A stretch of DNA of 64,000 bases from contig BROG01000342.1 of NCBI GenBank assembly GCA_030159075.1, positions 596,501 through 660,500 on the forward strand. The letters run 5' to 3'. This DNA is from Atrina japonica (Eukaryota > Mollusca > Bivalvia > Pterioida > Pinnidae). The translations under genes were made by a program, and so were the position numbers. Below the pieces are notes generated by a model. The model had not been told where the DNA came from. It did no database searches and worked only from the letters and a program-made list of their open reading frames with translations. Numbering within the stretch: the stretch's first letter is position 1; every line of letters begins with the position of its first letter. Positions 1-17,416 of the stretch are shown here, piece by piece.

Positions 1-120
1 GCAGTTAATTAAATTTGCCCAAGAATATCATGAAATTAAATCTCCTGAAATAAAAGCAACTGTACAAATTGAAATATGTGCTGGAAATTTGTATCTAAAC
101 TATATTTACGTTCTTTGCAG

Positions 121-265
121 GCAAGATCTTGAGGATCGGCTGAAATTAAAGAAACAGGAAGACAAGGAATATAGAGCTCTTATACAAAGAAGTGCAGAAG
201 AGTCATGGAAACGGCATGCCTACAGGCTGGCTCATCCGGCTTATGCTGATGGAAGAATCTGGTAA
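121..265 (+). CDS. Last coding exon of an unidentified gene (C-terminal 47 residues)
   Basis: A 3' splice site (TTCTTTGCAG) ends at 120. The frame starts after one leftover base of a split codon and reads 47 residues, QDLEDRLKLKKQ...AYADGRIW, then TAA at 263-265. The peptide is rich in K, E, Q and R in its first 30 residues, so a helix or coiled coil is likely, and it ends in an aromatic/proline-rich tail. I do not recognise the family. The gene enters from the left edge; only this exon is in the window. Two possible polyadenylation signals follow, at 459-464 and 780-785. The clean acceptor, the open charged frame and the downstream AATAAA support a real terminal exon, but the function is unknown. 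Confidence 0.6.
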
Positions 266-1300
266 CCATGGAAACAAACCATTATTCTCAGACTTCATTT
301 TTGTGAATATTTCTTGTATTTCACTTTATAAGGATTGAGACGAATTAGAAAAGATCAACATTTGATTTTACCTTGGGGTACAACTATATTTATGTTTGAT
401 GAATACCAGAGGTTTATACACAAACTTCCATTTATTGTAAAAATTGGAAAGAAGGCTAAATAAATTGTATTTAGTAAAGTACTAATACAACATAAACTTA
501 TAGCATAAACAATGATTCTTTAAGGTTAAATGTTATCTAGTATGAGAGAAATAATAATCTAGCCAGCTTGTGAATACTGTATGTGTACTTATTTTGGGGT
601 ATTCTAATATTAGTTTCTTTCGCACTCACGTCATTGCGTTAATTCAGGTGCAGCCCTTAAATTTCTCCATCATTTTATTCTCCTTACTAGGCAAAACTAA
701 TGGTATTTATAGTACAAAATAATCTCTGTCAAGTGCATAGTTCAGAGTGTGTCGTTATGATTACAATACGGTCTGTCTCAATAAAGTTACCATGAAATTA
801 ATCGTTGAACATTTCATTACTAAACAAATACATTTGAGATATACCATTTAAAATATTCTTGCAGTAATTGAGCGAATTCAAGATTGTAGTAGGAAGTCCA
901 CATCCCATCAAAGCACACAAATTTGAGTGTGCTAATTCAAATATACATACAGTAGAAAAGTAAGCATATCATAAGGAGTTGTCATAGCAACTCTTACTCA
1001 ATCTTACTATTTTGATTAATAAGTGGGATCAATTTTCTGTACAATGATAAGTAAAAGTTAGTATTCTTGTATCTGTTCAGTTTATAGAAAAATTTTATTG
1101 TTTATCTGTAGAATTATAAATATGAGCTGTAACTTTTGAAGCTCGGTCATTCAGACATTTTTTGTTTAAGTTCAAACGTACAAATAAACTGTTTTGTTGC
1201 TATGGATACATATTGTAGAACAATTGTAGCACTCTAAATGTAGGCTACCACATAATGTATTCTTACTAGTTATAATATTTGTGTGTATAGTCTCAGAGGT
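266..1300 (+). other. Probable 3' UTR and intergenic DNA
   Basis: No coding exon is seen. AATAAA hexamers occur at 459-464 and 780-785; the second sits in TCTCAATAAAG and is the better candidate for the poly(A) signal of the gene ending at 265. The rest is AT-rich and unremarkable. Confidence 0.4.
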
Positions 1301-1301
1301 G

Positions 1302-1800
1302 TTCGTCCATACACACTTTCCTGATATATATCAATGTGATAATCCATACACTAGCTATACTGATGTGCATTTGTGCGTTAATCCATACACAATCTAATCC
1401 TGTATATATTCATGCGTTGATCCATACACAGTCTGTACTGATGAATATTCATGTGTTAATTCATAAAGTCTCTACTGATGAATATTCATGTGTTCATCCA
1501 TACAGTCTATAATAATGAATATTCATGTATTAATCCATACAGTCTATATCAATGAATATTCATGTGTTAATCCATACAGTCTATTCTGATGAATATTCAT
1601 GTGCTAATTCATACACAGTCTATACTGATGAATATTCATGTGTCAATCCATACACAGTCTATATTGTTGAATATTCATGTGTTAATTCATACACAGTCTG
1701 TACTGATGAATATTCATGTGTCAATCCATACACTATCTATACCTGTATATTCAGGTCTTAATCCATAGACATGCTATACCCTTACTTATTCATGAGCTAA
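1302..1800. repeat. Minisatellite, about 37-39 bp unit
   Basis: About a dozen diverged tandem copies of a unit containing GATGAATATTCATG and AATCCATACACAGTCT. The palindrome GAATATTC recurs in most copies. Open frames across it are products of the repeat, not genes. Confidence 0.85.
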
Positions 1801-2000
1801 TTTCCATTTGTGTATTTAATCTTAAAGTGTACACACAGTCAACACGTTTTTATTCACGTCTGCTTACATATTTGTATGTTAGGTCTCAATGTATACACAC
1901 ACACACACACTGTCTATGCTATTTTAAATCATTTATTTGCATATTTAGGCATAGTCTATATATCAGTGTAGTGTGTACACATGTGTAGAATAAATAAGTA

Positions 2001-2262
2001 GCCTCCGTGGCTAAGTGGGTAGAGCATACCACTGTAAATCATGAAGTCTCTCACCTCTGGTCAGCCAGGGTTCGAGCACTGATGGAACTGAAGCTGATTT
2101 TGTGAGAAAGTTTGGCAGTTTACTTGCGGAAGGCTGGTGGTCGCTTCCCAGGTTCAGCTGTAACTGGGTTCTCTCCTCCACTATTGAATAATTTCCGCTA
2201 CCATATAACTGAAATATTGTTGAGCGTGGCGCAAAACACCATTCAAAGAAACAAAAAAGGAG
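2001..2262 (+). mobile_element. SINE family A (tRNA-derived), near full length
   Basis: The element begins GCCTCCGTGGCTAAGTGG (A-box-like), followed by CATGAAGTCTCTCACCTCTG and a B-box-like GGTTCGAGC at 2069-2077. Its body contains TTTGTGAGAAAGTTTGGCAG and a 3' part ending in ACCATATAACTGAAATATTG. About a dozen other copies in the window share this order, which defines the family. It is a Pol III promoter-headed retroposon, not a tRNA gene. Confidence 0.85.
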
Positions 2263-2828
2263 GATAAAAGTGTACATATATAGGCTATACTAACATATAT
2301 TAACATCCTGCAGCAGTCTCTCGTAGACTCCATGTTAATCTAGACGGCGTTTATATCAGTTATAAATGAAGTTCCTCATATCATGTCACACATTGATGTG
2401 ACTTCAATCATAACATGACGTCACACCAAAATATATCATTCAGAAAATCTCTATACTTCGCTGTTCTACTTTGAACTTCACTGTTCCATCGTAATGAGAC
2501 CTATTAGGCAGAATATTTGATTCCATTATTTTGTTTTCTTTAATTTGAAAACTTTGATATGTAGATCTAACAAATGAATGATTGCACTCTGACAAGCGTT
2601 CATATGTTAAATATTCTCATTTGTGTGCAGTCTTCAGAATTTATAAACTTACACTTTCCAGTATTAATAGTTACAGCCTGTATTGGATTCAGGGAAATGT
2701 GATATTGAAACGTTTCAAGGTTTATTGTCCCTGGTTTGTTATACATGACTCTGTACAGCATTAAACCTTCTGCAATCCAATTTCATGTTAAGCTAGTTAA
2801 ATGTTCTTGTTAAATGTATGGTCATATA

Positions 2829-3007
2829 CAGTAAAACCTGCTATAGCGGCCACCATTATATAAGGATCACCTGTCTATAAAGGCCGGTTTTGAAAAGTCC
2901 CTGGACTGCATACTTCAACTAAATTGAACCTGTGTATAAGGGTCACCTGCACATAAAGGCCAATGTTTTCTGGTCCCTTGGGTGGCCCCTATATACAGGT
3001 TTTACTG
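2829..3007. mobile_element. MITE with CAGTAAAACCTG terminal inverted repeats
   Basis: The left end CAGTAAAACCTGCTATAG and the right end CTATATACAGGTTTTACTG are inverted copies. A TA dinucleotide flanks each side (2827-2828 and 3008-3009), as expected for a Tc1/mariner/pogo-type target duplication. The roughly 179-bp interior has no coding capacity. Internal copies of ATAAAGGCC and GGCCACC also mirror each other, so the element can fold back. Confidence 0.8.
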
Positions 3008-3408
3008 TAGTTTACTTGTTAGTTAATTATTTCCAAGACAGATTATGACCATTTCATTTTAACACTCAGCATTATTAAGACAAATATTCAACATATGTGA
3101 TAATTTCTGCTGTGCCAAAGTTTTATACGCTTTCATCTTATTATTATATATTATTTCTGTCTAAGAGTATGTTTTTTGAGGTAAAATTATTTCAGCAAAT
3201 ATCACTGATATTTAAAATGTTTTTAATGCTATGAATACATATCATATTTTTGGGTTTGTGATTTATTTTTTATAGTTTTATTTATTAAGAAATTGTTTCA
3301 CATCAGATAATAAATTCATTTACATAAATATTTTGTCTCCTGTATATTATGTATTTCACTTTTCATATAAAAAGTATTGCATTTGTGTTTTTCAAAAAGG
3401 TCCTTAGG

Positions 3409-3610
3409 GGCCTCTGTTGCCGCATAGTTACAGCATTTTGCTTTCAACCATGAAGTCTCTCACCCTTGGTCACCATGGTTTGCAGTGCCACCTAAGCTGA
3501 TTATGTTTGAAGTTGCAGAAGGGCGATGGTCTCTTCCTGGGTACAATGCAACCGTGTTTTCTCCTCCACCATTAAAAACTAGCCGCCACCATATAACTGA
3601 GAAATTGTAA
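3409..3610 (+). mobile_element. SINE family A copy, diverged
   Basis: Same order as the copy at 2001: a degenerate head CCTCTGTTGCCGCATAG, then CATGAAGTCTCTCACC, GAAGGGCGATGGTCTCTTCC and ACCATATAACTGAGAAATTG. It runs directly into the 64-bp satellite at 3611. Confidence 0.7.
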
Positions 3611-5107
3611 GTGACAGACAAAGTAACTACCAGTTATCATGGAATGGTAACCACTCCAACAAAACAGAATACATGTGACGGACAAAGTAACTACCGGTTA
3701 TTATGGGATGGTAACCACTCCAACAAAACAGAATACATGTGACGGACAAAGTAACTACCGGTCATCAGGGGATGGTAACCACTCCAACAAAACAGATTAC
3801 ATGTGACAGACAAAGTAACTACCAGTTATCATGGGATGGTAACCACTCCAACAAAACAGAATACATGTGACGGACAAAGTAACTACCGGTCATCAGGGGA
3901 TGGTAACCACTCCAACAAAACAGAACACATGTGACGGACAAAGTAACTACCGGTTATCATGGGATGGTAACCACTCCAACAAAACAGAATACATGTGACG
4001 GACAAAGTAACTACCGGTTATCAGGGGATGGTAACCACTCCAACAAAACAGAATACATGTGACGGACAAAGTAACTACCGGTTATCGGGGGATGGTAACC
4101 ACTCCAACAAAACAGAACACATGTGACGGACAAAGTAACTACCGGTTATCATGGGATGGTAACCACTCCAACAAAACAGAACACATGTGACGGACAAAGT
4201 AACTACCGGTTATCATGGGATGGTAACCACTCCAACAAAACAGAACACATGTGATGGACAAAGTAACTACCGGTTATCGTGGGATGGTAACCACTCCAAC
4301 AAAACAGAATACATGTGACGGACAAAGTAACTACCGGTTATCAGGGGATGGTAACCACTCCAACAAAACAGAACACATGTGACGGACAAAGTAACTACCG
4401 GTTATCAGGGGATGGTAACCACTCCAATAAAACAGCACATATGATGGACAAAGTAACTATGGGTTACTAGGGATAACTAATTGTTATTAGGGGATATTAA
4501 CCACTCTGATAAAACATAAAACAGGTGATGGACAAAGTAACTAATGGTTATCAGGGAATGTTAACCACTCTTATAAAACATAAAACAGCTGACGGACATA
4601 GTAACTAATAGTTATCAGGGGATATGCTAACCACTCTAATAAAACATAAATCAGGTGAGGGACAAAGTAACTACTGGTTATCAGGGATATGCTAACCACT
4701 CTAATAAAACATAAAACAGCTGACGGACAAAGTAAGTAATGGTTATCAGAAGATGGTAACCACTCTAATAAAACAGGTGAAGGACAAAGTAACTAATGGT
4801 TATCAGGGGATGCTAAACACTCCAACAAAACGGAACACAGGTGATGGACAAAGTAACTATTCTGATCATCGGGGATGCTAACCATTCCATAAAAACGGAA
4901 CACAGCAGACGGACAAAGTAACTAATGGTTATCAGGGGATGTTAACCACTCCAATAAAACAACACAGGTGATGGACAAAGTAACTTATGGTTATCAGGGA
5001 TGTTAACTACTCCAATAAAACATAACACAGGTGATGGACAAAGTAACCAATGGTTACCAAGGGATGTTAACCACTCCAATAAAACAGAACACAGGTGATG
5101 GACAAAT
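3611..5107. repeat. 64-bp satellite array, about 23 units
   Basis: The unit begins GTGACGGACAAAGTAACTAC and carries GGATGGTAACCACTCCAAC and AAAACAGAATACAT; counted base by base it is 64 bp. The first 13 or so units (to about 4430) are nearly identical, and later units are increasingly diverged with small indels. Each unit contains an imperfect palindrome running from GGTTATC to GATGGTAACC. It has SINE family A sequence on both sides (3409-3610 and 5186-5285). Confidence 0.9.
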
Positions 5108-5185
5108 GGCAATGAACTTTCATATGAACTGTTTACACACTGGATGTATATGGTACTTCTCAGATGATATTTTACCTGTGCTCGG

Positions 5186-5285
5186 CGTGGGTTTGGATTT
5201 TGTGAGAAAGTTTACATGTCAGAAGGCTGGTGGTCTCTTTCACCGCCGCCACATAACTGAAAAATTTGTGAACGTGGCATAAAAT
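5186..5285 (+). mobile_element. SINE family A, 3' portion
   Basis: Contains TTTTGTGAGAAAGTTTACA, GAAGGCTGGTGGTCTCTTTC and CGCCACATAACTGAAAAATT, the middle and 3' parts of family A, without the tRNA-like head. Confidence 0.65.
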
Positions 5286-5354
5286 TGTGTTAAAAAAAGT
5301 CAGCTGAAATAACAAATATACAAAATGGAGAAAATGTCCAGGAAAAGTGTTTTT

Positions 5355-5360
5355 TTTATT
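5355..5360 (-). terminator. Candidate poly(A) signal of calexcitin-like gene 1
   Basis: TTTATT on the + strand, AATAAA on the minus strand, about 380 bp past the stop codon at 5738-5740. It is the nearest canonical hexamer I noticed; the true cleavage site is not proven. Confidence 0.35.
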
Positions 5361-5737
5361 CATTGAATAAATAAAATTCATCAATAAAACGCAGGTGTAA
5401 TCCTTTAATTTTGTTTTATATAGAAATATAATGAGAAATATGAGTGAGATTCAGAAAGTCACATTTCATCCATCCATGAAAGGAAGACTCTTTTGTGTTA
5501 TGTAACATTTTCCTCGATAATTCTCCATTGATGAAAACGAAAATATGAATAAATAGTTTGTGTTATAAGTTTTTTTTGATTCCATTTCAATCAAACAATG
5601 TCCTCCTGGATGAATTAGTACCAGAGACATGGTATCGTACAACTGGAAAACTTGTTTTGACGCAACAATTTTACATCAGCCAGCTGATGACAACAAGCAA
5701 TTGACGCTTGTTTCTATAACAACAGAACAACAACTCT

Positions 5738-12009
<6,272 letters not shown>

Positions 12010-12041
12010 TCTTGTACCTTTGCTCCGGAATGAATCCCGAA
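12010..12041 (-). other. 5' UTR part of coding exon 1, calexcitin-like gene 1
   Basis: The 32 nt between the acceptor CTTCCTTTCCAG and the start ATG. The frame is open (RDSFRSKGTR before Met), so an upstream coding exon ending in phase 1 could extend the protein; see the candidate at 20168. Confidence 0.5.
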
Positions 12042-13639
12042 CTGGAAAGGAAGCAAAACATTATATTTATATATATAAGGTTATTCAGTGAATATATATG
12101 ACCTAAATATACGAAATATAAAACAAAGAACATGAATACAAATAAATACCATATATGAAAAAATGAATAAAATCGGCGTAACACTTTCGGGGTTCAACAC
12201 GTGTTGCGTAATTAAAAAAAACCTAATTATTCTTTATAAAAATGTGGATTGGTATGATAAAAATGTGAATTAATAACATCATTATAAATCTTCCTAAAGT
12301 CACAATTTTGAAGACTCAGTCTGGCTTTCACATTGATATATCAATTGGTTAAGTTTATCTGTAATGTTGTGGCAGGAAATTAAATTCCCATACCGGAAAT
12401 GAAACACATAGTTTGATACAAACACAGCGTAATTTTGTATGACCTTAGTTATCTGTGATAAAAAACTGACAAAACAGCACAATTAGAGGAAATCTTGTGA
12501 TAAAGGCAAAAGGTAATCGAAAAGCCAGAGACAGAAAACACCATACGGCAGAAATAGTAATTAAATGATAACAGAAAATGACAAAACCCCCACGGAAAAT
12601 AAAACGGCCAAAGTCCAGGACCATCACGTGATCGGAGATTAAGACAAAATTTGAATTATTTGGAAGGATTACTAGCATATCAGTTCGTCTAAAATCAGGA
12701 ATGTATTAGTATTTATTAAAAAAGTGTCGATCTATACAAGTTTTAAAAAGTGGTAGATGCCACTTTCAATTAGGCCCGTCGATAGCGGGGGTGGGGTGGG
12801 GATTCAGTCCCCCAATAATTTAACAACGCATGGTTCAAATCGCATTATTATTACACAAAAATAGTTTCTTGTCGTCTGCAATAAGTCATTTTCTGTACCC
12901 GCTTCCAGTATGAATTCCGTTCCTACGGAATAGAAATAGAATGATTAACTTGGGTCCATGAATATTTTGTGATTCTGGACTCTAACGATCAATGTTAAGG
13001 GAAAACCTTATAAGTTAAAATAAAATTCGGTATAATTCGAGGTTAACGAAATGTGCTGAATGGTATGCAAACATGAAATACGAGTATGTAAAACTACAAA
13101 GGAAAATTACAGGTAATTTATAACGTGCGATTTATTTTTAGTGTCAATGTTGACCAACAAGATAAACGTTTTTTTACATAAATCTTAACTATCTCAATTG
13201 TTTAGTTTAGCTTTTAATGCTTTGCATATATTTGCGTATGTTTGCTTTTAATGCGTGTTTTGTGTATACACGGTACATTATATAAGCTTGAAGCAAAGTA
13301 ACATGAAAAGCTTGAATATAAAAACAAAAGTTATAATTTTACAAAAGCAATAAATCAATAAACCTAAATGTATTCCAAAATTCGTCAAAGAGTTATCACT
13401 GTAAATAGAATACTTTGAACTATGATTTAAACTTCCACACACGCAGAGATGACACACGAGCCAGTCAATACACCAGTAACAAATCACCTAAGATTTAAAT
13501 CTCCATCAAAGGTCAATTCATTTAAACACTTACAATATACTGGATTAATATTTGTATATAATTAAACATAACAGATTCGAACCTCTAATCTCAACTTGCA
13601 TGGCAGTCACTGTCACTAAGCCACAGAGAGCATTTAACG
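12042..13639. other. No gene seen
   Basis: AT-rich DNA in the probable 5' intron of calexcitin-like gene 1. Short open frames here lack splice or family support. Confidence 0.5.
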
Positions 13640-13702
13640 CAAGATGCCACCACTCAACACGTTTTCAGTGATATGGTGGTGGCCAGTTTTCAATGGTGGT
13701 AC
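13640..13702 (-). mobile_element. SINE family A, 3' part of an interrupted copy
   Basis: On the minus strand it reads CATTGAAAACTGGCCACCAC and CATATCACTGAAAACGTGTT, the 3' end of family A. The rest of the element resumes at 15776, beyond the A/C-rich block. Confidence 0.7.
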
Positions 13703-15775
13703 CGGAGAGACACCACAATCAAACCCATACACACCACCACAACCAGCCAACCCCAATCAAACAACCACACACCGCAAAAAAACCACAAACAAGCCAACGC
13801 ACCAAATCAAAAAAACAAAGCAACACCACCTAACCATCAAAGCAAACCACATCCCACACCACCCAAACAACCCAAAACAAACCCACGACAACTACTAACC
13901 CAAACACACACCATCCCAACCCACACACCACAACATCCAATCACCACAATCAACAACCACCACACATACCACACCAATAGCCCACAACACAAAACCAAAC
14001 ATCATCCACAACCATGACCCACCCACCAACACAACACCAGCCAAAAACCCACACAACACAACAAAAACAAAGACCAACACACAAGAGACACAAAAACACA
14101 AAACCAACCACAACCAACACAAAAACACACCAAACAAAAAACACCCACAAACAAACACCCAACAAAGACACAACAAACCAATCACACTCCATTCCGGACA
14201 CCAATTAACACACAACAACCCAAAAAAAAACAAACACTCACAAAACAAAACAACCAACACACAGCCCAACCTCAACCCCACACCACAACCCCATGCAGCT
14301 ACAAAAAAAACAAAACACACAACAAAACCCGCAACAACACCCAAATCTCAAAACACAAAATACACCACAACAACACCAACCAACAAAGACCAACCAGACA
14401 ACCGAACCAACCTCCCACCACACAGCACAAACAAAAAACATACAACGCAAACAAAACCAAACCACCAACACCCACAAGACAACACACAACAAACACAAAA
14501 CAACACACCCCCCACAAAAAAGCGTAATTCCAAATCTCACCCACTGCAACACACCGCATACATTACGGCACCACACCCACACCGACAAACACCCCAACCA
14601 AACACCCACAACATTCCACAAACACCAACACCCAATAAAAACAAGACAACACAACACGGAAAAAAAAAACACATCACCAAAAAACACCCACATCAATGAC
14701 ACACTCCACCCCACAACTCACTACACACACACCCCCCACCGACATCCCTACACCAACTAACTCGAATGCAAACACCAACCCAACCCCCACCAAACTGCAC
14801 ACGAAAGATGAACCACACAACACTAACAAAAAACCACACCCCCAACCCCCACTCCAACCCACAACCAGCCACACAACACCACACAACACCAACACCACCA
14901 ACCACCCCAGCACACAACGCAACCCCAAATCATCACACCAACACCAAACAACAACACACCCACAAACAACAACAACCTCACCCAACAACCAACACACCCG
15001 GAATTAAAAAACTCAATCGCCACCCACCCAAAACCTCACCACCACTACGACATAAAACATATCCACAACACAAACCCCCAAAAACCAACAACACAAAGCC
15101 AAAACACAAACGTACAACACCAAAACCCAACATCCACAAAAACGACACAGATGCAACAAAAACCACACACACACACAACCACCACACCATATGTCAAAAC
15201 AAATCCGGTGGAGTACAAATCCAGAGAGAACCACACTCACCACACAACAAAAAACACTACCGCACCACACCAACAACTACCCACCCAACTAATACAACCA
15301 TGACAAACACCCAAAACAACCACAAAGCAACAAAAACAGCTAGCTACCACACATTCCAAAACAATAAACACACCAACACCAAAAGCAAAACACGCACAAA
15401 ACAACACGAACAAACAAACCACAAACAAAAAAAAAACCCCACTTACACCCACAACCTCACAAGCAACCAACAATAAAACACCACCCCAAACCACACAAGT
15501 CACAAAAACAACACACAACATTACACAAACCCACAAACAGCAACCTAACAATCACCACAACAACTCTCCACACGCAACGCCTGTCTACAAAAACACACAC
15601 CAACACACATACAAAAATATACAACTCACACAGACCCACACAAACGCACCAACGACAATCCACCTCAACAGACAACCACACAAAACAAAAACAACAACAA
15701 CATCAACACAAGTCACAAAAACCAACACCAGTCATACACACAGACCACCACCAACAACCAGCACCCCCACCCAAC
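13703..15775. repeat. 2.1-kb block of almost only A and C on the + strand (G/T on the - strand)
   Basis: By inspection more than about 90% of bases are A or C, with no stable period; runs such as CACCACAACC and AACACACAAC recur irregularly. The edges are abrupt. Both sides carry TCAATGGTGG (13690-13699 and 15776-15785), a part of SINE A, so the block sits within or between SINE A copies. Long open frames exist in all six frames only because stops need T on one strand and A on the other. A short, more normal-looking patch lies at about 15189-15240. It may be a biased low-complexity expansion, a hypermutated sequence, or a sequencing/assembly artefact. Confidence 0.9.
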
Positions 15776-15943
15776 TCAATGGTGGAGGAGAGAACCCGGT
15801 TACAATGTACCGGGAAGAGACCACCGGCCTTCCGCATTTAACCTGGCAAACTTTCTCACAGGAATCAGCTTAGGTTCCAGTGGGACTCGAACTTGCGCTG
15901 ACCAGAAGTGAGAGAGCTCTAACCGCCTGGTCACGGAGGCCCC
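15776..15943 (-). mobile_element. SINE family A, 5' part of an interrupted copy
   Basis: On the minus strand it starts GGCCTCCGTGACCAGGCGG, then CTCTCACTTCTGGTCAGCG, AGTTCGAGTCCCACTGGAAC and TGTGAGAAAGTTTGCCAGG. It stops at CTCCTCCACCATTGA, where the A/C block begins. Head and B box are well preserved. Confidence 0.85.
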
Positions 15944-16343
15944 AAAAGTAATGAAAGAAAGACGTCTTTCAGAACAGATTCAAAACCGCGATTCTGAGAA
16001 TACGGTAGGTGCGGAATGTTGAATTCCTTTCCTGCAGTGTTATAATGGTCTAGATATGTTCCATTCCCTTATTTCTAATGGCGTTTCCATGTCCTTGAAA
16101 TTTCTTAATGATACGTAAACAGCATTTCAATAAATAAATGGATACCTGCAATTTTGTTACCACAAGTAACACTCGAATAGAAATATCAAAGGAAGAGTAA
16201 AATGCATCATCGAAATATGTGTATTTTGCAAAATACATTTTGATATATAGAAATTTATGAATATATATTCCGAAGATTTTTCAAGTCGCAAAATATTGAT
16301 ACGCACTCACAATATATATATATATACGTACAAACTAACTTAC
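15944..16343. other. No gene seen
   Basis: AT-rich spacer between the SINE and the candidate untranslated exon. A short TA run lies at about 16312-16325. Confidence 0.4.
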
Positions 16344-16368
16344 CAGATTTTAGTCAATAAAGTCCTTT
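16344..16368 (-). other. Candidate untranslated first exon of calexcitin-like gene 1
   Basis: On the minus strand the sequence AAAGGACTTTATTGACTAAA leads to ATCTG|GTAAGTT, a near-consensus donor. Two TATA-like boxes lie about 25-55 bp upstream. The downstream coding exon has an acceptor at 12041 that needs such a donor. The 5' edge is a guess from the TATA spacing; no transcript is seen. Confidence 0.35.
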
Positions 16369-16385
16369 GAGTTGTATCGCTTCAT

Positions 16386-16403
16386 CTATTTATACTATTT
16401 ATA
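16386..16403 (-). promoter_or_regulatory. Two adjacent TATA-like boxes
   Basis: On the minus strand TATAAATAG occurs twice back to back (16403-16395 and 16394-16386). It is correctly placed to start transcription just upstream of the GTAAGT donor at 16343. The region is AT-rich, so chance is possible. Confidence 0.35.
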
Positions 16404-17227
16404 ACTGTGATAGTTCACCTTTTATAAGTTTACGTAGTGTTTTTTTTTCGAAACAGATAAATTTATTTCTAGGAACTATAAAGGGATATGCCAAATTATA
16501 ACATCCAGTAGAATAACATGTAACATGTAAAATATACGCGATTCAATTACAATATCCCTGTAGTAAAATCAAATAAAACACATTTATATGTACGTTATAT
16601 CACTATCCTGTAGACATATATTCCGTGATTTGATCTCAGATGCAACAGATGTTAAATCACGTGACCGTGTTACACTTCTATCGAGTAAATTCAATGTTAA
16701 TATTGATCTAACAGTACGACATACTACATTATACTTATATATCTGTATTACAAGGTATTAAGAATGCTTATTTAACAAGAAAGCAGCTGTATATAGGTAT
16801 CAAACGGGATGACATAACTTTATATTGCACTAAATAACAAAATTCAAATGTGTCAAATGAAGTTTTTAAAGTAAATAAAGTGCAAACATTTTAAATAAAG
16901 AAACAGAGTGACTGTGAGAAAAAAATCAAGCAAATTTGAAAGCAGATGAACATGGGGTTTAAGAAAAGGTTGCGGTTTCAATCAGGCTATTGGTTTTAAT
17001 GAAAAAGGTGAAAGAATGACATTTGACCTCATGACCTTGAAAGTTTCTGAAGCTAATATCTCACAACTTTCCTTGATAAATTTTTATATACAAAGTAAAT
17101 CATATTTGAACTGATAAACCTTTTTATTAAACCATGCCCTATGTCATTTGAAGCGCTTATTTATTATTCATGAATGAACAGATTTCATTTTCATTGGTTT
17201 GATTTTGATTTGATTTCTTTCAGTCAT
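16404..17227. other. No gene seen
   Basis: AT-rich non-coding DNA. I find no supported exon or repeat family in it. Confidence 0.4.
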
Positions 17228-17416
17228 ATTATGGCGTCCAGTTTTTATTGGTGGAGGAGAAACCCCGGTTACCCGGGTAAAGACCACCGACCTTCCGCAA
17301 GAAAACTGGCAAACTTTCCCACATAATTCGAAATGACCCTAGCGGGAATCGAACCAGACGTGAGAGGCCTTGTGGTTTAAAGCGAAATGCTCTAACCACT
17401 CGGCCACGGAGTCCCC
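17228..17416 (-). mobile_element. SINE family A copy
   Basis: The minus-strand head is GGACTCCGTGGCCGAGTGG, followed by GGTTCGATTCCCGCTAGGG (a clear B box) and GCCAGTTTTCTTGCGGAAGG. It is one of the better-kept heads of the family. Confidence 0.85.

Noticed and set aside
13644..15681. Many long open frames in the A/C-rich block, up to 236 codons, on both strands
   Set aside because: Stop codons need T on one strand and A on the other, and the block has almost none, so open frames are a composition effect. The products are Thr/His/Pro/Asn or Val/Cys/Leu/Trp strings with no domain.
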